Program-made: the position numbers and the translations under genes
The notes under the pieces: generated by a model
Told to the model about the DNA's origin: nothing
The model's database searches: none
The model's input: the letters and a program-made list of their open reading frames with translations, nothing else
Assembly (NCBI RefSeq): GCF_029395675.1
Contig: NZ_CP115184.1
Span: forward strand, 744,001-808,000
DNA: 64,000 nt
Reading direction: 5' to 3'
Origin: Janibacter cremeus
GTDB lineage: Bacteria; Actinomycetota; Actinomycetes; Actinomycetales; Dermatophilaceae
Shown here: piece by piece, positions 1-8,640 of the stretch
Numbering within the stretch: the first letter of the stretch is position 1
Layout of the letters: each line of letters starts with the position of its first letter

Positions 1-824
1 AGGACGGCGTTCGGGCCGACCATCACCTCACCGTCGACGCGGGGTGTCAGGTGCACACCGAGGAAGGGGTAACGGGGGTCGGGCACGGGGTAGACCAGAC
101 CACGCACGAGGTCCCGGCGCTCGGGTCGCAGCAGGTAGTACTCGCCCCGGAAGGGGACGATGCGCGGGTCCGCCTCGTCCCCGGCCAGGGCGGCGACCCG
201 GTCGGCCTGCAGCCCGGCGCAGAGCACGATCTGCTCGGCGCGGACCTCCCGACCGTCTGCGCCGGTCACGATGGTCCGGTCGCCGTCCGGCCGGATGCCG
301 GTCACCTCGAAGGAGGTGCGCACGCTCCCGCCGGCCGCGGTGATGTCCTCGGCCATTGCACGCGTGACCGCCGCGTAGTCGACGATCGCGGTGTGGGGCG
401 AGTGCAGACCGGCCACACCCGTGACGTGCGGCTCGATCTCGCGCAGCTCGTCCGAGCCGATCTCGCGCACGCCGGGCACCCCGTTGGCGCGGGCCCTCTC
501 GGTGATGTCGGACAGGCGGGAGCTCTCGGCCTCGTCGAGGGCCACGAGGACCTTGCCGCACTCGTCGTAGGCCAGCTCGTGCTCGGAGCAGAAGTCCTGC
601 AGGAGGTGGACCCCGCGGCGGCACAGCCGGGCCTTGAGCGAGCCCGGCACGTAGTAGAGGCCGGCGTGGACCACGCCGCTGTTGTGGCCGGTCTGGTGGG
701 CGGCCAGGACCGCCTCTTTCTCGAGCACGGTGACCTCGGCGCCCGGTTGCAGCTGCAGGATCCGTCGGGCGGTGGCCACTCCGAGGATCCCTCCGCCGAC
801 GACGGCGTAGCTGGTGGGACTCAT
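1..824 (-). CDS. lhgO: L-2-hydroxyglutarate oxidase, C-terminus beyond window
   Basis: FAD-dependent enzyme of the DAO/GlpD fold that oxidises L-2-hydroxyglutarate to 2-oxoglutarate. About 274 codons are visible. The N-terminal dinucleotide-binding motif VVGGGILG (residues 8-15) is followed by HNSGVVHAGLYY (near 45), a hallmark of LhgO/YgaF. The later block GEYYLL...RGLVYPVPDP...FLGVHLT matches the substrate/FAD region of LhgO rather than glycerol-3-phosphate dehydrogenase. The ATG overlaps the stop of the MFS gene by four bases (ATGA), so it is the last visible gene of a translationally coupled operon. I expect membrane-associated electron transfer to quinone, as known for the family. Family assignment is firm; activity is inferred. 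Confidence 0.87.
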   Translation of the reverse strand, partial: MSPTSYAVVGGGILGVATARRILQLQPGAEVTVLEKEAVLAAHQTGHNSGVVHAGLYYVPGSLKARLCRRGVHLLQDFCSEHELAYDECGKVLVALDEAESSRLSDITERARANGVPGVREIGSDELREIEPHVTGVAGLHSPHTAIVDYAAVTRAMAEDITAAGGSVRTSFEVTGIRPDGDRTIVTGADGREVRAEQIVLCAGLQADRVAALAGDEADPRIVPFRGEYYLLRPERRDLVRGLVYPVPDPRYPFLGVHLTPRVDGEVMVGPNAV

Positions 825-2083
825 GTCCTCTCCTTGTCTCTGATGATGCTCCCGCGGCCGGTCGGTAGACCGCGGGAGCTGCGGATCATGTGCCGCCCGA
901 CCCGGAAGAGGGTCGCGGCGGCCAGGGCAGTGCCGGCGGCGACGAACCAGCCGGTCCGGTAGGACGTCACCTCGACGACCAGCCCGAACAGCAGTGGGCC
1001 GGCGGCCGAGCCGAGGGACACCCCGGTCTGCAGTGTGCCGGTCGCCAGGGCGGCCCGGGCACGGTTGTCACGCACGACGGCGAAGTGCAGCAGCCCGGTC
1101 CACGTCCACCCGGAGGCGAAGGCCAGCCACGCACCGAGGGCCACGGTGACCTCCGTGCCGACCGTGAGCAGGAGGAAGCCGACGGCACCGCCGGTGAGGA
1201 GGTTGGCCATGAACACGTAGGGGCTGCGGCCCGGGTGGCGGTCGATGACCGCACCCCAGACGATGCGCAGGACCAGCCCACTTCCCGCTGCGACGGCGAA
1301 GACCAGCCCGGCGGTGCTCGGAGTCATGCCGATCCGGACGGCGGAGTCGATGAGGAAGACCCCCAGCGACGTGGCCGCGGCGGCGGCGAGCGCCCCGGCG
1401 ATCGTGACGACGAGCAGGGCCCGCGGCGGGGTCCCGTGGTCGGGCCGGGCCGTGGCTTCCTCGGGTGCGTCGTCTGCCGGTCGCAGCCCCGCGCCGACGA
1501 GCGACCACGTCGCGATGGCGGCAGCCAGGCAGGCGCCCATCGCGAACGCCCAGCGCCAGCCGATGCTCACGGCGATCACCGGGACGGCGAGCCCGCTGAG
1601 CATGGTCGCGGCGGGGATCGAGGACTGCTTGATGCCGAAGGCGAGGCCGAGCCGCGCGGAGGTGACCGCACGCGAGATCCGCAGGTTCGCCGCCGGCTGG
1701 GCCAGGGCGTTGGCCAGCCCTCCGACCGCCAGGCCGGCCAGCAGCACGAGGTAGGAGCCGGCGACGGCGAGCACCCCGAGCGCCACGGTGGCCAGCGCCG
1801 CCGAGATGGCGATGCCCGTGCCGGCGCCGACGGTCTGGACGAATCGGCCCAGCCGCCGGGCCAGCAGCCCGCTGACGGTGAAGAGGGTCGCGGCGGCGAT
1901 CCCCATCTGGGCCGGACCCAGGGAGAGGTCGTCGCGGATCTGGACCGTGAGGGCGCCGACGAGGAAGGCCGGGAGCACCCCGGTCGTGGTGACCAGGACC
2001 GCCTGGAGCAGCGCGGGCACGGCTCCCGGACGCCAGAACGGCGGACGCTCTGCGGGGTCACGCCCGGCGGGCGGGCGCCTCAC
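821..2083 (-). CDS. MFS transporter
   Basis: A 420-residue integral membrane protein with about twelve hydrophobic segments, the usual length for a major facilitator permease. It starts with GTG, overlapping the stop of the TRAP permease by four bases, and its own stop overlaps the lhgO start by four. The N-terminal half has the glycine/alanine-rich TM pattern and the cytoplasmic loop around residue 75 (LARRLGRF) that corresponds to MFS motif A. The substrate cannot be read from sequence. Its place between a C5-dicarboxylate oxidase and a TRAP importer suggests a related carboxylate, imported or exported. It could instead be an efflux carrier for a pathway intermediate. Confidence 0.85.
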   Translation of the reverse strand: MRRPPAGRDPAERPPFWRPGAVPALLQAVLVTTTGVLPAFLVGALTVQIRDDLSLGPAQMGIAAATLFTVSGLLARRLGRFVQTVGAGTGIAISAALATVALGVLAVAGSYLVLLAGLAVGGLANALAQPAANLRISRAVTSARLGLAFGIKQSSIPAATMLSGLAVPVIAVSIGWRWAFAMGACLAAAIATWSLVGAGLRPADDAPEEATARPDHGTPPRALLVVTIAGALAAAAATSLGVFLIDSAVRIGMTPSTAGLVFAVAAGSGLVLRIVWGAVIDRHPGRSPYVFMANLLTGGAVGFLLLTVGTEVTVALGAWLAFASGWTWTGLLHFAVVRDNRARAALATGTLQTGVSLGSAAGPLLFGLVVEVTSYRTGWFVAAGTALAAATLFRVGRHMIRSSRGLPTGRGSIIRDKERT

Positions 2084-4086
2084 GAAGCATCAGCGGCGAG
2101 GGGCGGTGGCGCCTCCTCCTCGTCAACGTCGTGACCGACTCGTCGCCGGATGACGTGGATGACCGCCCCGAGGACGATGGCGGCGGCGCCGACGGCCATG
2201 GAGATCGGTTCCATCGCCAGCAGCACGATCGCACCGGCGCCCATCAGGACACGCTCCGGCCACTTCGCAGGACCGAGCAACCAGCCACCGGTGGCCACTG
2301 CCAGGGCGGACACGGCGATGATCGAGGTCACCAGCGCCACGAGCACCGACGTCACGCCGCCGGACATCAGCAGTCCGATCCCGTCGTCGGACAGGACGAA
2401 GATGAAGGGCACGAGGAAGGCGGAGAGCGTGTAGCGCCAGGTCAGCCACATCGTGGGGATGGGCCGGCCGCCGGTGATGGCGGAGGCGGCGAAGGGGGAG
2501 AGTGCGGTGGGTGGGGAGACCTCGCTGAGCACCGAGTAGTAGAAGATGAACATCGCAGCGGCGAAGGGCTCGACGCCCACGTCCTGCAGCGCCGGGCCGA
2601 TGATCACCCACGAGATGATGAAGCTGGCGGTGACCGGGACGGCCAGGCCGAGCAGGATCACCGAGATGGCCGACAGCACCGCGGTGAGGATCAGGTTGCC
2701 GCCGGCGACCATGACGATGATGTTGGCCAGCTTCAGGCCCAGGCCGGTCAGCGTCATCACACCGACGATCAGACCAGCGGCCGCCATGATCGGGATGATC
2801 GACAGGGCACCGTGGGCACCTTCGGCCAATGTGTGCCAGATCCGCTTCGGGGTCATCCACGAGTCGCGCTCGAGGAAGCTGAGCAGGAACGCGAGCAGGG
2901 TGGAGAAGACGACCGCACGGAAGGGGGACATGCCCAGGGTCATGAAGACGACGATGGCCACGAGCGAGCTGAAGTGGTAGCCGAAGCGGAGCAGCAGCTT
3001 GCCGGCGGGCTTGGTCTCGAAGGCGACCGTGCGGGTGCGGAACTTCCGGGCGTCCATCTCGATGGCCAGGATGATGCCCAGGTAGTACAGGATCGTCGGG
3101 ATCGTGGCCCAGATGAGCACCTGGAGGTAGGACTCGCCCAGCAGGGCGGCGATGATGAAGGCGGCCGCCCCCAGCGTTGGTGGGGACATGATCGCGCCGA
3201 TGCCGGCTGCGGCCAGGACGGCCCCGCCGTGCTCCTTGGGGTAGCCCGCCTTGCGCAGCAGCGGCCAGGAGATGCCACCGAGGGTGACGGTGGTGGCCAC
3301 ACCGGAACCGGAGACCGTGCCCAGCAGGAAGCCGGCGAGGGTGACCGTGCGGCCGGGCCCGGACGCGGACTGACCGAACGCGGCGAAGGAGAGGTCGACG
3401 AAGAATCGGGTCGCCCCCGAGGCGCTGAGCACGGCACCGTAGATGGTGAAGAGGATGATGTAGGTCGCCGCCACGTCGGTGGGCACTCCGAAGAGGCCCT
3501 GGGTGCCCATCACGTTGTGGCCGACCAGGCGGGGCCAGTCGTAGGAGTCGGTCCGGAAGGGCCCGGGGAAGTAGGGACCCCAGTACGCGTAGGCTAGGAA
3601 GAAGACCACGACGAGCGGGACGAGCAGTCCGACGGTGCGACGAGCGGCCTCCAAGGTCACCAGGATCGCGACGGTGCCCATGATGATGTCCAGGTCGCTC
3701 GGGATGATCGCCCGGCGGAAGAAGGCGTCCCAGTCGGAGATGATGTACGCGAAGGGCACGACCGCGACGACGGCGATCACCCAGTCGAGGATGGGCGGGT
3801 TGTCCGGGCGGCCACTGTCCTTGCGGGTCCACCCCCGGTAGACGAGGAAGGTCATCGGCAGCCCGATCATCAGGAACGCCGGCAGGTACAGCTGCGTGGC
3901 CATTGGGCGGAAGACCCAGTACAGGCCGAAGAGGGAGAGGGTCACTCCGATGGCCTGGATGAGGAGCAGTGGTATCCCGCTGAGGTGGCGTGCCGGCTTC
4001 TCCGACTCGTACTCGGCGATCAACGCGTCCTCGTCGATCGTCTCCTCGTCGGACGGCGTGAGGACGTCCCCAGGTCGCTCGGTCAT
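2080..4086 (-). CDS. TAXI-type TRAP transporter fused 4TM-12TM permease
   Basis: A 668-residue membrane protein fusing the small (DctQ-like, four TM) and large (DctM-like) subunits of a TRAP transporter, as is normal for TAXI systems. It drives ion-coupled uptake of a substrate presented by an extracytoplasmic binding protein. The conserved large-subunit blocks include GTVSGSGVATTVTLGGI (near 240) and the C-terminal LSPFAASAITGG. The start chosen is the ATG at 4086, which overlaps the DUF1850 stop by four bases; an upstream extension in this frame lies inside DUF1850 and has no homology. An acidic cytoplasmic N-terminus of about 40 residues precedes the first TM. Part of a SDR-CMD-TAXI-DUF1850-TRAP-MFS-lhgO operon. 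Confidence 0.92.
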   Translation of the reverse strand: MTERPGDVLTPSDEETIDEDALIAEYESEKPARHLSGIPLLLIQAIGVTLSLFGLYWVFRPMATQLYLPAFLMIGLPMTFLVYRGWTRKDSGRPDNPPILDWVIAVVAVVPFAYIISDWDAFFRRAIIPSDLDIIMGTVAILVTLEAARRTVGLLVPLVVVFFLAYAYWGPYFPGPFRTDSYDWPRLVGHNVMGTQGLFGVPTDVAATYIILFTIYGAVLSASGATRFFVDLSFAAFGQSASGPGRTVTLAGFLLGTVSGSGVATTVTLGGISWPLLRKAGYPKEHGGAVLAAAGIGAIMSPPTLGAAAFIIAALLGESYLQVLIWATIPTILYYLGIILAIEMDARKFRTRTVAFETKPAGKLLLRFGYHFSSLVAIVVFMTLGMSPFRAVVFSTLLAFLLSFLERDSWMTPKRIWHTLAEGAHGALSIIPIMAAAGLIVGVMTLTGLGLKLANIIVMVAGGNLILTAVLSAISVILLGLAVPVTASFIISWVIIGPALQDVGVEPFAAAMFIFYYSVLSEVSPPTALSPFAASAITGGRPIPTMWLTWRYTLSAFLVPFIFVLSDDGIGLLMSGGVTSVLVALVTSIIAVSALAVATGGWLLGPAKWPERVLMGAGAIVLLAMEPISMAVGAAAIVLGAVIHVIRRRVGHDVDEEEAPPPLAADAS

Positions 4087-4595
4087 GGGTTCTCCTTGAT
4101 GTCGATGCTCAGGTAGGGGTCGCTGTCCTCGACCAGGCGCCACAACGCCACCGGCTCGCTCCCGGGCACGTGGAGCACGCGCTCGCCCCGGTCGGTGGCG
4201 GCGATGGACAGGTCGGTGAAGACCGCGGGATGGGCAGGATCGGGCGGGACCACCCACCTGCGTCGGTCGTTCTCCGGGGCCTTGCTGGGGGCGCCGGGCA
4301 CCCCGTAGTACTCCTCGAGGACCGCCAGCTGCTCGGCGGCGATCTGCACGAGGTGGTAGCTGCCGTCGGCCCGCACCTCGTAGCGTTCCTCGGCGAGGGT
4401 GCGGTAGATCGAGTTGCGGTAGCTGACGGCGAACGTGTCACCCTCGAGCGGAACCGTGGCCAGCGCCTCGCCACCGTCGTCGGTCACCACGACGCTGCGG
4501 CCCTCGGCGTCCTCCCACGGGGAGGCGAGGGTGACGCCGAGGGCGGCGAGGGCCGCGCAGCAGACGACGACGATGGCGATGGCGCGTGTGGGCAC
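4083..4595 (-). CDS. DUF1850 protein of TAXI TRAP system
   Basis: A 170-residue protein with one N-terminal hydrophobic segment (residues 5-24, likely an uncleaved anchor or signal) and a small extracytoplasmic domain. The pattern FAVSYRNSIY...E.YEV and the tail WRLVEDSDPYLSIDI match DUF1850, a family almost always encoded between the TAXI binding protein and the fused TRAP permease. It starts with GTG seven bases after the binding-protein stop, and its stop overlaps the permease ATG. Its biochemical role is unknown; association with the transporter is inferred from conserved neighbourhood. Confidence 0.82.
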   Translation of the reverse strand: MPTRAIAIVVVCCAALAALGVTLASPWEDAEGRSVVVTDDGGEALATVPLEGDTFAVSYRNSIYRTLAEERYEVRADGSYHLVQIAAEQLAVLEEYYGVPGAPSKAPENDRRRWVVPPDPAHPAVFTDLSIAATDRGERVLHVPGSEPVALWRLVEDSDPYLSIDIKENP

Positions 4596-4602
4596 GAGCG
4601 GG

Positions 4603-5574
4603 TCAGCCCACCTCGTCGTAGTACTTCTGCGACCCCGGGCAGGCGTCGATGAAGGGCACGTCCCCGGCCGTGGAGGCGTCGAGCTCCTTGGCCGCCGAGT
4701 GCACCTGCACCAGCGCGTCCTTGTTCTCGAAGATCGCCCGGGTGACGTCCTCCTGCAGCTGCTCGTCCATCGAGGTGTTCGCCACGAGGATGTTCGGCGA
4801 GGCGATCACCGAGACCGGCTCCGACTGGCCCTCGTAGGTCTTGGCGGGGATGTCCTCCTTGACGTAGTAGTCGCCGTACTCCTTGGCCAGCTCGTCGGCG
4901 TACTCACCGATCTCGATCAGCTGCATGTCACCGGTGCTGGCCAGGTCGACGAGGGCACCGGTGGGCAGACCACCGGACCAGAATCCGGCGTCGATCGTCC
5001 CGTCGCGCAGCGCGTCGACCGTCTCGGCGGCGCCGAGCTGACGCCGGTCGATGTCCTTCTCCGGGTCGATGCCGGCAGCCTCGAGGACGCGCATGGCTCC
5101 GACCTCGGTGGCCGACCCCGGAGCGCCGACCGAGATGGTCTTGCCCTTCATGTCCTCGGCGCTCTGGACGCCGGTGCCCTTGGTCGTCACCGGTTGCATG
5201 TAGTTGTGGTACATCGAGCCGATCGAGCACACGTCCAGCGGCTCCTCGAAGGAACCGGTGCCCTCCGCGGCGCCGGCGACCACGTCACCGACGCCGAGCG
5301 CCAGGTCGGCCGAGCCCTCTTGGATGAGCATCATGTTGTCCACGGAGGCATTGGTCTCCTGGGCGGTGGCCGACGTGCCGTCGACGTTCTTGGAGATGAC
5401 GTTGGCGATGCCGCCGCCGAGCGGGTAGTAGACACCGCCTGTGCCACCCGTCGCGATGGTCAGCGCGCCGTCGCCACCTCCGCCACTCCCTTCGCCGCCA
5501 TCACCTCCGCAGGCGGCGAGGAAGAGGGCCGGGACGGCCAGCAGCGCGGCAGTGCGCGCGGTTCGCTTGGTCAT
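4603..5574 (-). CDS. TAXI family TRAP solute-binding lipoprotein
   Basis: A 323-residue extracytoplasmic binding protein. Residues 1-21 form a lipoprotein signal ending in the lipobox LAAC, followed by a Gly/Asp-rich linker. The mature part opens with TIATGGTGGVYYPLGGG, the signature of TAXI receptors related to immunogenic protein/BCSP31. A strong Shine-Dalgarno (AAAGGAG) sits just before the ATG. It captures the substrate and delivers it to the TRAP permease encoded two genes downstream. Characterised TAXI receptors often bind glutamate, 2-oxoglutarate or related acids, which would suit the lhgO context, but ligand identity is inference. Confidence 0.93.
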   Translation of the reverse strand: MTKRTARTAALLAVPALFLAACGGDGGEGSGGGGDGALTIATGGTGGVYYPLGGGIANVISKNVDGTSATAQETNASVDNMMLIQEGSADLALGVGDVVAGAAEGTGSFEEPLDVCSIGSMYHNYMQPVTTKGTGVQSAEDMKGKTISVGAPGSATEVGAMRVLEAAGIDPEKDIDRRQLGAAETVDALRDGTIDAGFWSGGLPTGALVDLASTGDMQLIEIGEYADELAKEYGDYYVKEDIPAKTYEGQSEPVSVIASPNILVANTSMDEQLQEDVTRAIFENKDALVQVHSAAKELDASTAGDVPFIDACPGSQKYYDEVG

Positions 5575-5611
5575 GGTGATCTCCTTTGATCGGTGTGACT
5601 TCGTGCGTGGG

Positions 5612-6283
5612 TCAGGGGGTTGTCGATGGGCCCGGATCGGCGAGGGTCCCTGCGGTTTCAGGGTCCTGCTGGGGCGCGGGAACGGCTCCCACGGCGAGCA
5701 GGCCCGCCAGGGTCTGGTAGTAGCCGACGAGGACCGTCAGCTCGGTGACGCCGGCGTGCCCCAGGTGTGGCAGGGCACGTTCGTGCACCTCGTCGTCGAT
5801 GCGCGCACCGCGCAGCAGTGCGGTGGCCAGGTCGAGGGTCGCGGTCTCCGCCGACGAGAGCGAAGGGGGGAGCTCACCGCGGCGCAGGCCGTCCAGCTCG
5901 TCGTCCGTCACGCTGACCTGGCGGGCGACGCGGCTGTGTGCGTACCACTCGTAGTCACTGTCCAGGGCCGCCGCGACGAGGCAGATCACCAGCTCCCGGG
6001 TACGCGCCGGCAAGCGACCGCCGAAGCGAAGCGACGAGCCGAGTGACTGCAGTGCCTCGCCGATGGCGGGGGAATGGAGCATCGCGTTGAAGGGACCGGC
6101 CAGCCGACCGTCGTCGTCGACGAGGAGGAAGGGGCCGTCCTTGCGGGGTGATTCGGTGATGGTCTCGTACAGGGCCCGCTGCGCCTCGTCGAGACCGGCG
6201 GGCTCGAGCAGCGGGAAGCGACCGCCGACGGCACGCTCACGCACGTGGCTCCGGTCGCTCGGGCGGTGGCTCCGCTCAGACAA
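5612..6283 (-). CDS. carboxymuconolactone decarboxylase family protein
   Basis: A 223-residue all-helical protein of the CMD/AhpD superfamily. The core motif around residues 110-121 reads DYEWYAHSRVAR: the conserved Glu and His of the decarboxylase-type motif are present, but the CxxC of AhpD peroxidases is absent, so a thiol peroxidase role is unlikely. A TTG start is chosen because GGAGG lies eight bases upstream; the coding region overlaps the end of the SDR gene by eight bases. In this operon it may act on a lactone or 2-oxo/hydroxy acid produced by the neighbouring dehydrogenase. Substrate unknown. Confidence 0.83.
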   Translation of the reverse strand: MSERSHRPSDRSHVRERAVGGRFPLLEPAGLDEAQRALYETITESPRKDGPFLLVDDDGRLAGPFNAMLHSPAIGEALQSLGSSLRFGGRLPARTRELVICLVAAALDSDYEWYAHSRVARQVSVTDDELDGLRRGELPPSLSSAETATLDLATALLRGARIDDEVHERALPHLGHAGVTELTVLVGYYQTLAGLLAVGAVPAPQQDPETAGTLADPGPSTTP

Positions 6284-7049
6284 GAGTGCGACCTCCGTCG
6301 ACGTAGAGGACCTGCCCGGTGACGAACGCGGCCTGTCGGGAGGCGAGGAAGAGCACGGCGCCGGTCAGGTCCTCGACGGTGCCGAGTCGTCCTGCCGGCA
6401 CGAGCGAGGTGTAGTGCTCGCGCACCCCCGGTCGGTCGAGGTGGCCGCGGGTCAGCTCGGTGTCGGTGTAGCCGGGGGCGATGGCGTTGACCGTCACGCC
6501 GTCGGCGGCCCACTCCCGGGCCATCACGCGCAGCAGCTGGTCGAGCCCGCCCTTGCTGGCGGCATAGGGCCCGTGGTCCGGGTGGGCCAGGGTGCTCGAG
6601 ACGGAGGAGCAGTACACCTGCCGGCCGTAGCCGGCGGCGACCATGTGGCGGCCGGCGGCGCGGCCCAGGCGGAAGGCGCTGGTGAGGTTGACCTCGATCA
6701 TCCGGTGCCACTCGTCGTCCGCGACGTCCAGGACCGGGACGCGGTGGTTGGCCCCGATGGCGTGCACCAGCACGTCGATCCCGCCCCAGTGCTCGACGAC
6801 GCCGTCAACGGCTGCGGTGCAGCCGCTCGGGGTCGTCAGGTCAGCGGTGATGCGCTCGATCCGCCCGTCCAGTCGCGCGAGGGCGTCCGTGGCGACGTCG
6901 ACGGCGCACACCCGGGCTCCGGCGTCCTCGAAGGCCCGGGCGCACGCGCTGCCGATGCCGCCCGCGCCTGCCACGAGGACGCGCTGACCGGCCAGTCCCA
7001 GCCAGTCCTGGGCGGTGACGTCATCGGCCCGCACCTGCGTAGTGGTCAT
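6276..7049 (-). CDS. SDR family NAD(P)-dependent oxidoreductase
   Basis: A 257-residue classical short-chain dehydrogenase/reductase. The glycine-rich cofactor motif is VAGAGGIGSA (residues 26-35), the Asp ending the second beta strand (CAVDV) favours NAD over NADP, and the active site shows CSSVSS...YAASKGG with catalytic Ser, Tyr and Lys. Length is typical. It is the first gene of the operon running down to lhgO. Its ATG is only six bases from a TACATT -10-like box, so the transcript is probably leaderless, and a palindrome overlaps that box. It probably oxidises a hydroxy acid or alcohol substrate of the pathway. Confidence 0.9.
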   Translation of the reverse strand: MTTTQVRADDVTAQDWLGLAGQRVLVAGAGGIGSACARAFEDAGARVCAVDVATDALARLDGRIERITADLTTPSGCTAAVDGVVEHWGGIDVLVHAIGANHRVPVLDVADDEWHRMIEVNLTSAFRLGRAAGRHMVAAGYGRQVYCSSVSSTLAHPDHGPYAASKGGLDQLLRVMAREWAADGVTVNAIAPGYTDTELTRGHLDRPGVREHYTSLVPAGRLGTVEDLTGAVLFLASRQAAFVTGQVLYVDGGRTLV

Positions 7050-7066
7050 TTGGAGAATGTATCCAA
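7050..7066 (-). promoter_or_regulatory. operator overlapping -10 box of the SDR-lhgO operon
   Basis: The 17-base sequence TTGGATACATTCTCCAA (minus strand) is an imperfect palindrome with perfect 5-bp arms TTGGA/TCCAA. It contains a TACATT -10-like hexamer (7056-7061) that ends six bases before the SDR ATG. The arrangement implies that a bound regulator would block RNA polymerase. GntR/FCD regulators typically bind short palindromes like this, and such a regulator is encoded just upstream, so it is the likely ligand. Confidence 0.6.
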
Positions 7067-7174
7067 TTATCGAGCGGCTGTGTGGCGCAGGACACGAAAA
7101 AAGCGGGTTGGATCAGGTCACGATCCGGTTACGACAGGCCCTCCGTGTGCCCGCCGCGGGCGGCTGTCGCGGGC

Positions 7175-7843
7175 TCAGCCGGCTTCGAGGAAGCCGCGCA
7201 GCGAGGCGATGGCGTGCTGCCGGTGCAGGTCGAGCATGTCGATGAGTGACTCGGCGTCCCGGCGGACGAAGGCGTCGATGATCAGCTCGTGCTCGTCGCG
7301 CACCACCGCTCGGTTGGCGGGCGTGCCGTAGTACACGAAGCGGTAGGTGTCGGTTGCGTCCCACAGGACCTGGATGAGGCGCTCGAGCCGCGGCATCTGC
7401 GCGGCCTTGACCATCACGAAGTGGAAGCGCCGGTTCGCCTCGGTCATCGTCAGCAGGTCGCCGGCCTCCCCGGCCGCGTTGACCTGCGCCGCAGCCTGCC
7501 GCATCTCCTCGACGACCTTGTCGTCGGCCCGCTCGACCGCCAGCCGGGCGGCCTCGGCCTCGAGCAGCTCCCGGATGCGGTAGACCTCCAGCAGGTCGTC
7601 CATCGACAGGCGGGCGACCTTGTACCCGCGGTGGGGCTCGTAGACAACCTGGCCCTCACTCTCGAGCGTGCTCAGCGCCTCACGCAGCGGCACCCGGCTG
7701 ACCCCGAAGCGCTTCGCCAGGGCGTCCTGCCGCAGAGCCTGACCGGGCATCAGGTCACCGGCCACGATCGCCTGGCGCATCTGCTCGAGGACGAACGCCT
7801 GCGCCGTGGGTGGCCGCCTGACCGAGGCGCTGGAGCTGGTCAT
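7175..7843 (-). CDS. GntR family (FadR/FCD) transcriptional regulator
   Basis: A 222-residue regulator with an N-terminal GntR winged helix (LRQDALAKRFGVSRVPLREAL, helix-turn-helix about residues 33-53) and a C-terminal all-alpha FCD ligand domain. Conserved metal/ligand residues are visible as an Asp/His pattern (NRRFHF, DEHELI, LHRQHA). FCD domains bind small carboxylates. It lies upstream of and in line with the SDR-TRAP-lhgO operon and is the best candidate for its repressor. The ATG at 7843 is preferred over a TTG thirteen codons upstream that would overlap the TetR gene. Confidence 0.92.
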   Translation of the reverse strand: MTSSSASVRRPPTAQAFVLEQMRQAIVAGDLMPGQALRQDALAKRFGVSRVPLREALSTLESEGQVVYEPHRGYKVARLSMDDLLEVYRIRELLEAEAARLAVERADDKVVEEMRQAAAQVNAAGEAGDLLTMTEANRRFHFVMVKAAQMPRLERLIQVLWDATDTYRFVYYGTPANRAVVRDEHELIIDAFVRRDAESLIDMLDLHRQHAIASLRGFLEAG

Positions 7844-7871
7844 CCCGCCGCTCTCCGTGGTTGTGGTCCCG

Positions 7872-8552
7872 TCACGGCCCAACCCTAGTGGACCGCTCCT
7901 GCGCCGCCGCCGGGGAAGTCGGGCCCGCGACCACCTCCGCGTACCGCGCGGTCAGCCCGTCCAGCAGGCAGGCCAGGCCGAGCTCGAAGCTCTCCCGGTC
8001 GATCTCCTCGGCGAGCTCCGGCAGCCGGTGCGCCTGTGCGAGAGCGGGGTAGCGGTCGAGGTAGACCCGGGCGTCGTCGGCAAAACCGCTGGCGAAGGGG
8101 GTCGATGCGGCCCCGACGACGAGGTACTTCACCGAGCCGGCGATCTCGGTCGCGTAGCGGGCGGGCCACCCCGCGGCGAGCAGGCCCGCATGCACCCGCT
8201 CCGACATGGCGAGGAAGTCCTCGCGCCGGCCGGCGCCCGAGGCGACGAGCGGCACGGCGTTCGGGTGGGCCGCCAGCGAGGCCCGGTACGAGCGTGCCCA
8301 GGTCTCCACCCCCCTTCGCCATGTGCCGTCGGCGAAGCCGCTCGTGTCGACCTGGCGGGTGAGCAGGTTGGCGACCGCGTCGAGGACCTCGTCGCGGTTG
8401 GCGTAGTGGCTGTAGAGGGAGGGGGCCTGCACGTCGAGGGCGCGGGCCAGTCCGCGCATGGAGAACTGGGCGAGGCCGTCCTCGTCGATCAGCCGCAGGG
8501 CGGTGTCGCGGATGCGTTCACGACTCAGGAGCGGTGTGCTGGGACGAGCCAC
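7872..8552 (-). CDS. TetR/AcrR family transcriptional regulator
   Basis: A 226-residue TetR-family repressor. The N-terminal helix-turn-helix occupies about residues 10-57 (FSMRGLARALDVQAPSLYSHY), and the rest is an alpha-helical ligand/dimer domain with a C-terminal FELGLACLLDGL helix typical of TetR_C members. The start is GTG. It is divergent from glutaryl-CoA dehydrogenase with under 90 bases between starts, and that interval holds overlapping inverted repeats. It is therefore likely to control the dehydrogenase and itself. The effector may be a glutaryl- or other acyl-CoA, by analogy with related loci; this is inference. Confidence 0.9.
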   Translation of the reverse strand: MARPSTPLLSRERIRDTALRLIDEDGLAQFSMRGLARALDVQAPSLYSHYANRDEVLDAVANLLTRQVDTSGFADGTWRRGVETWARSYRASLAAHPNAVPLVASGAGRREDFLAMSERVHAGLLAAGWPARYATEIAGSVKYLVVGAASTPFASGFADDARVYLDRYPALAQAHRLPELAEEIDRESFELGLACLLDGLTARYAEVVAGPTSPAAAQERSTRVGP

Positions 8553-8574
8553 GGAGCGGGCCTTTCGCGATCGG

Positions 8575-8597
8575 AACCTAACGGTATAAGGTTACCG
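8575..8597. promoter_or_regulatory. candidate TetR operator between divergent tetR and gcdH
   Basis: Two overlapping inverted repeats occur here: AACCT/AGGTT (8575-8579 and 8589-8593) and CGGTA/TACCG (8582-8586 and 8593-8597). The left element recurs as a direct copy, AACCTAAC, at 8607-8614, immediately before the gcdH leader. Placement between divergent starts fits autoregulation plus control of the dehydrogenase. Confidence 0.55.
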
Positions 8598-8640
8598 CAC
8601 CGCACAAACCTAACACCGTATGGACCTCTTGGAGATGACG

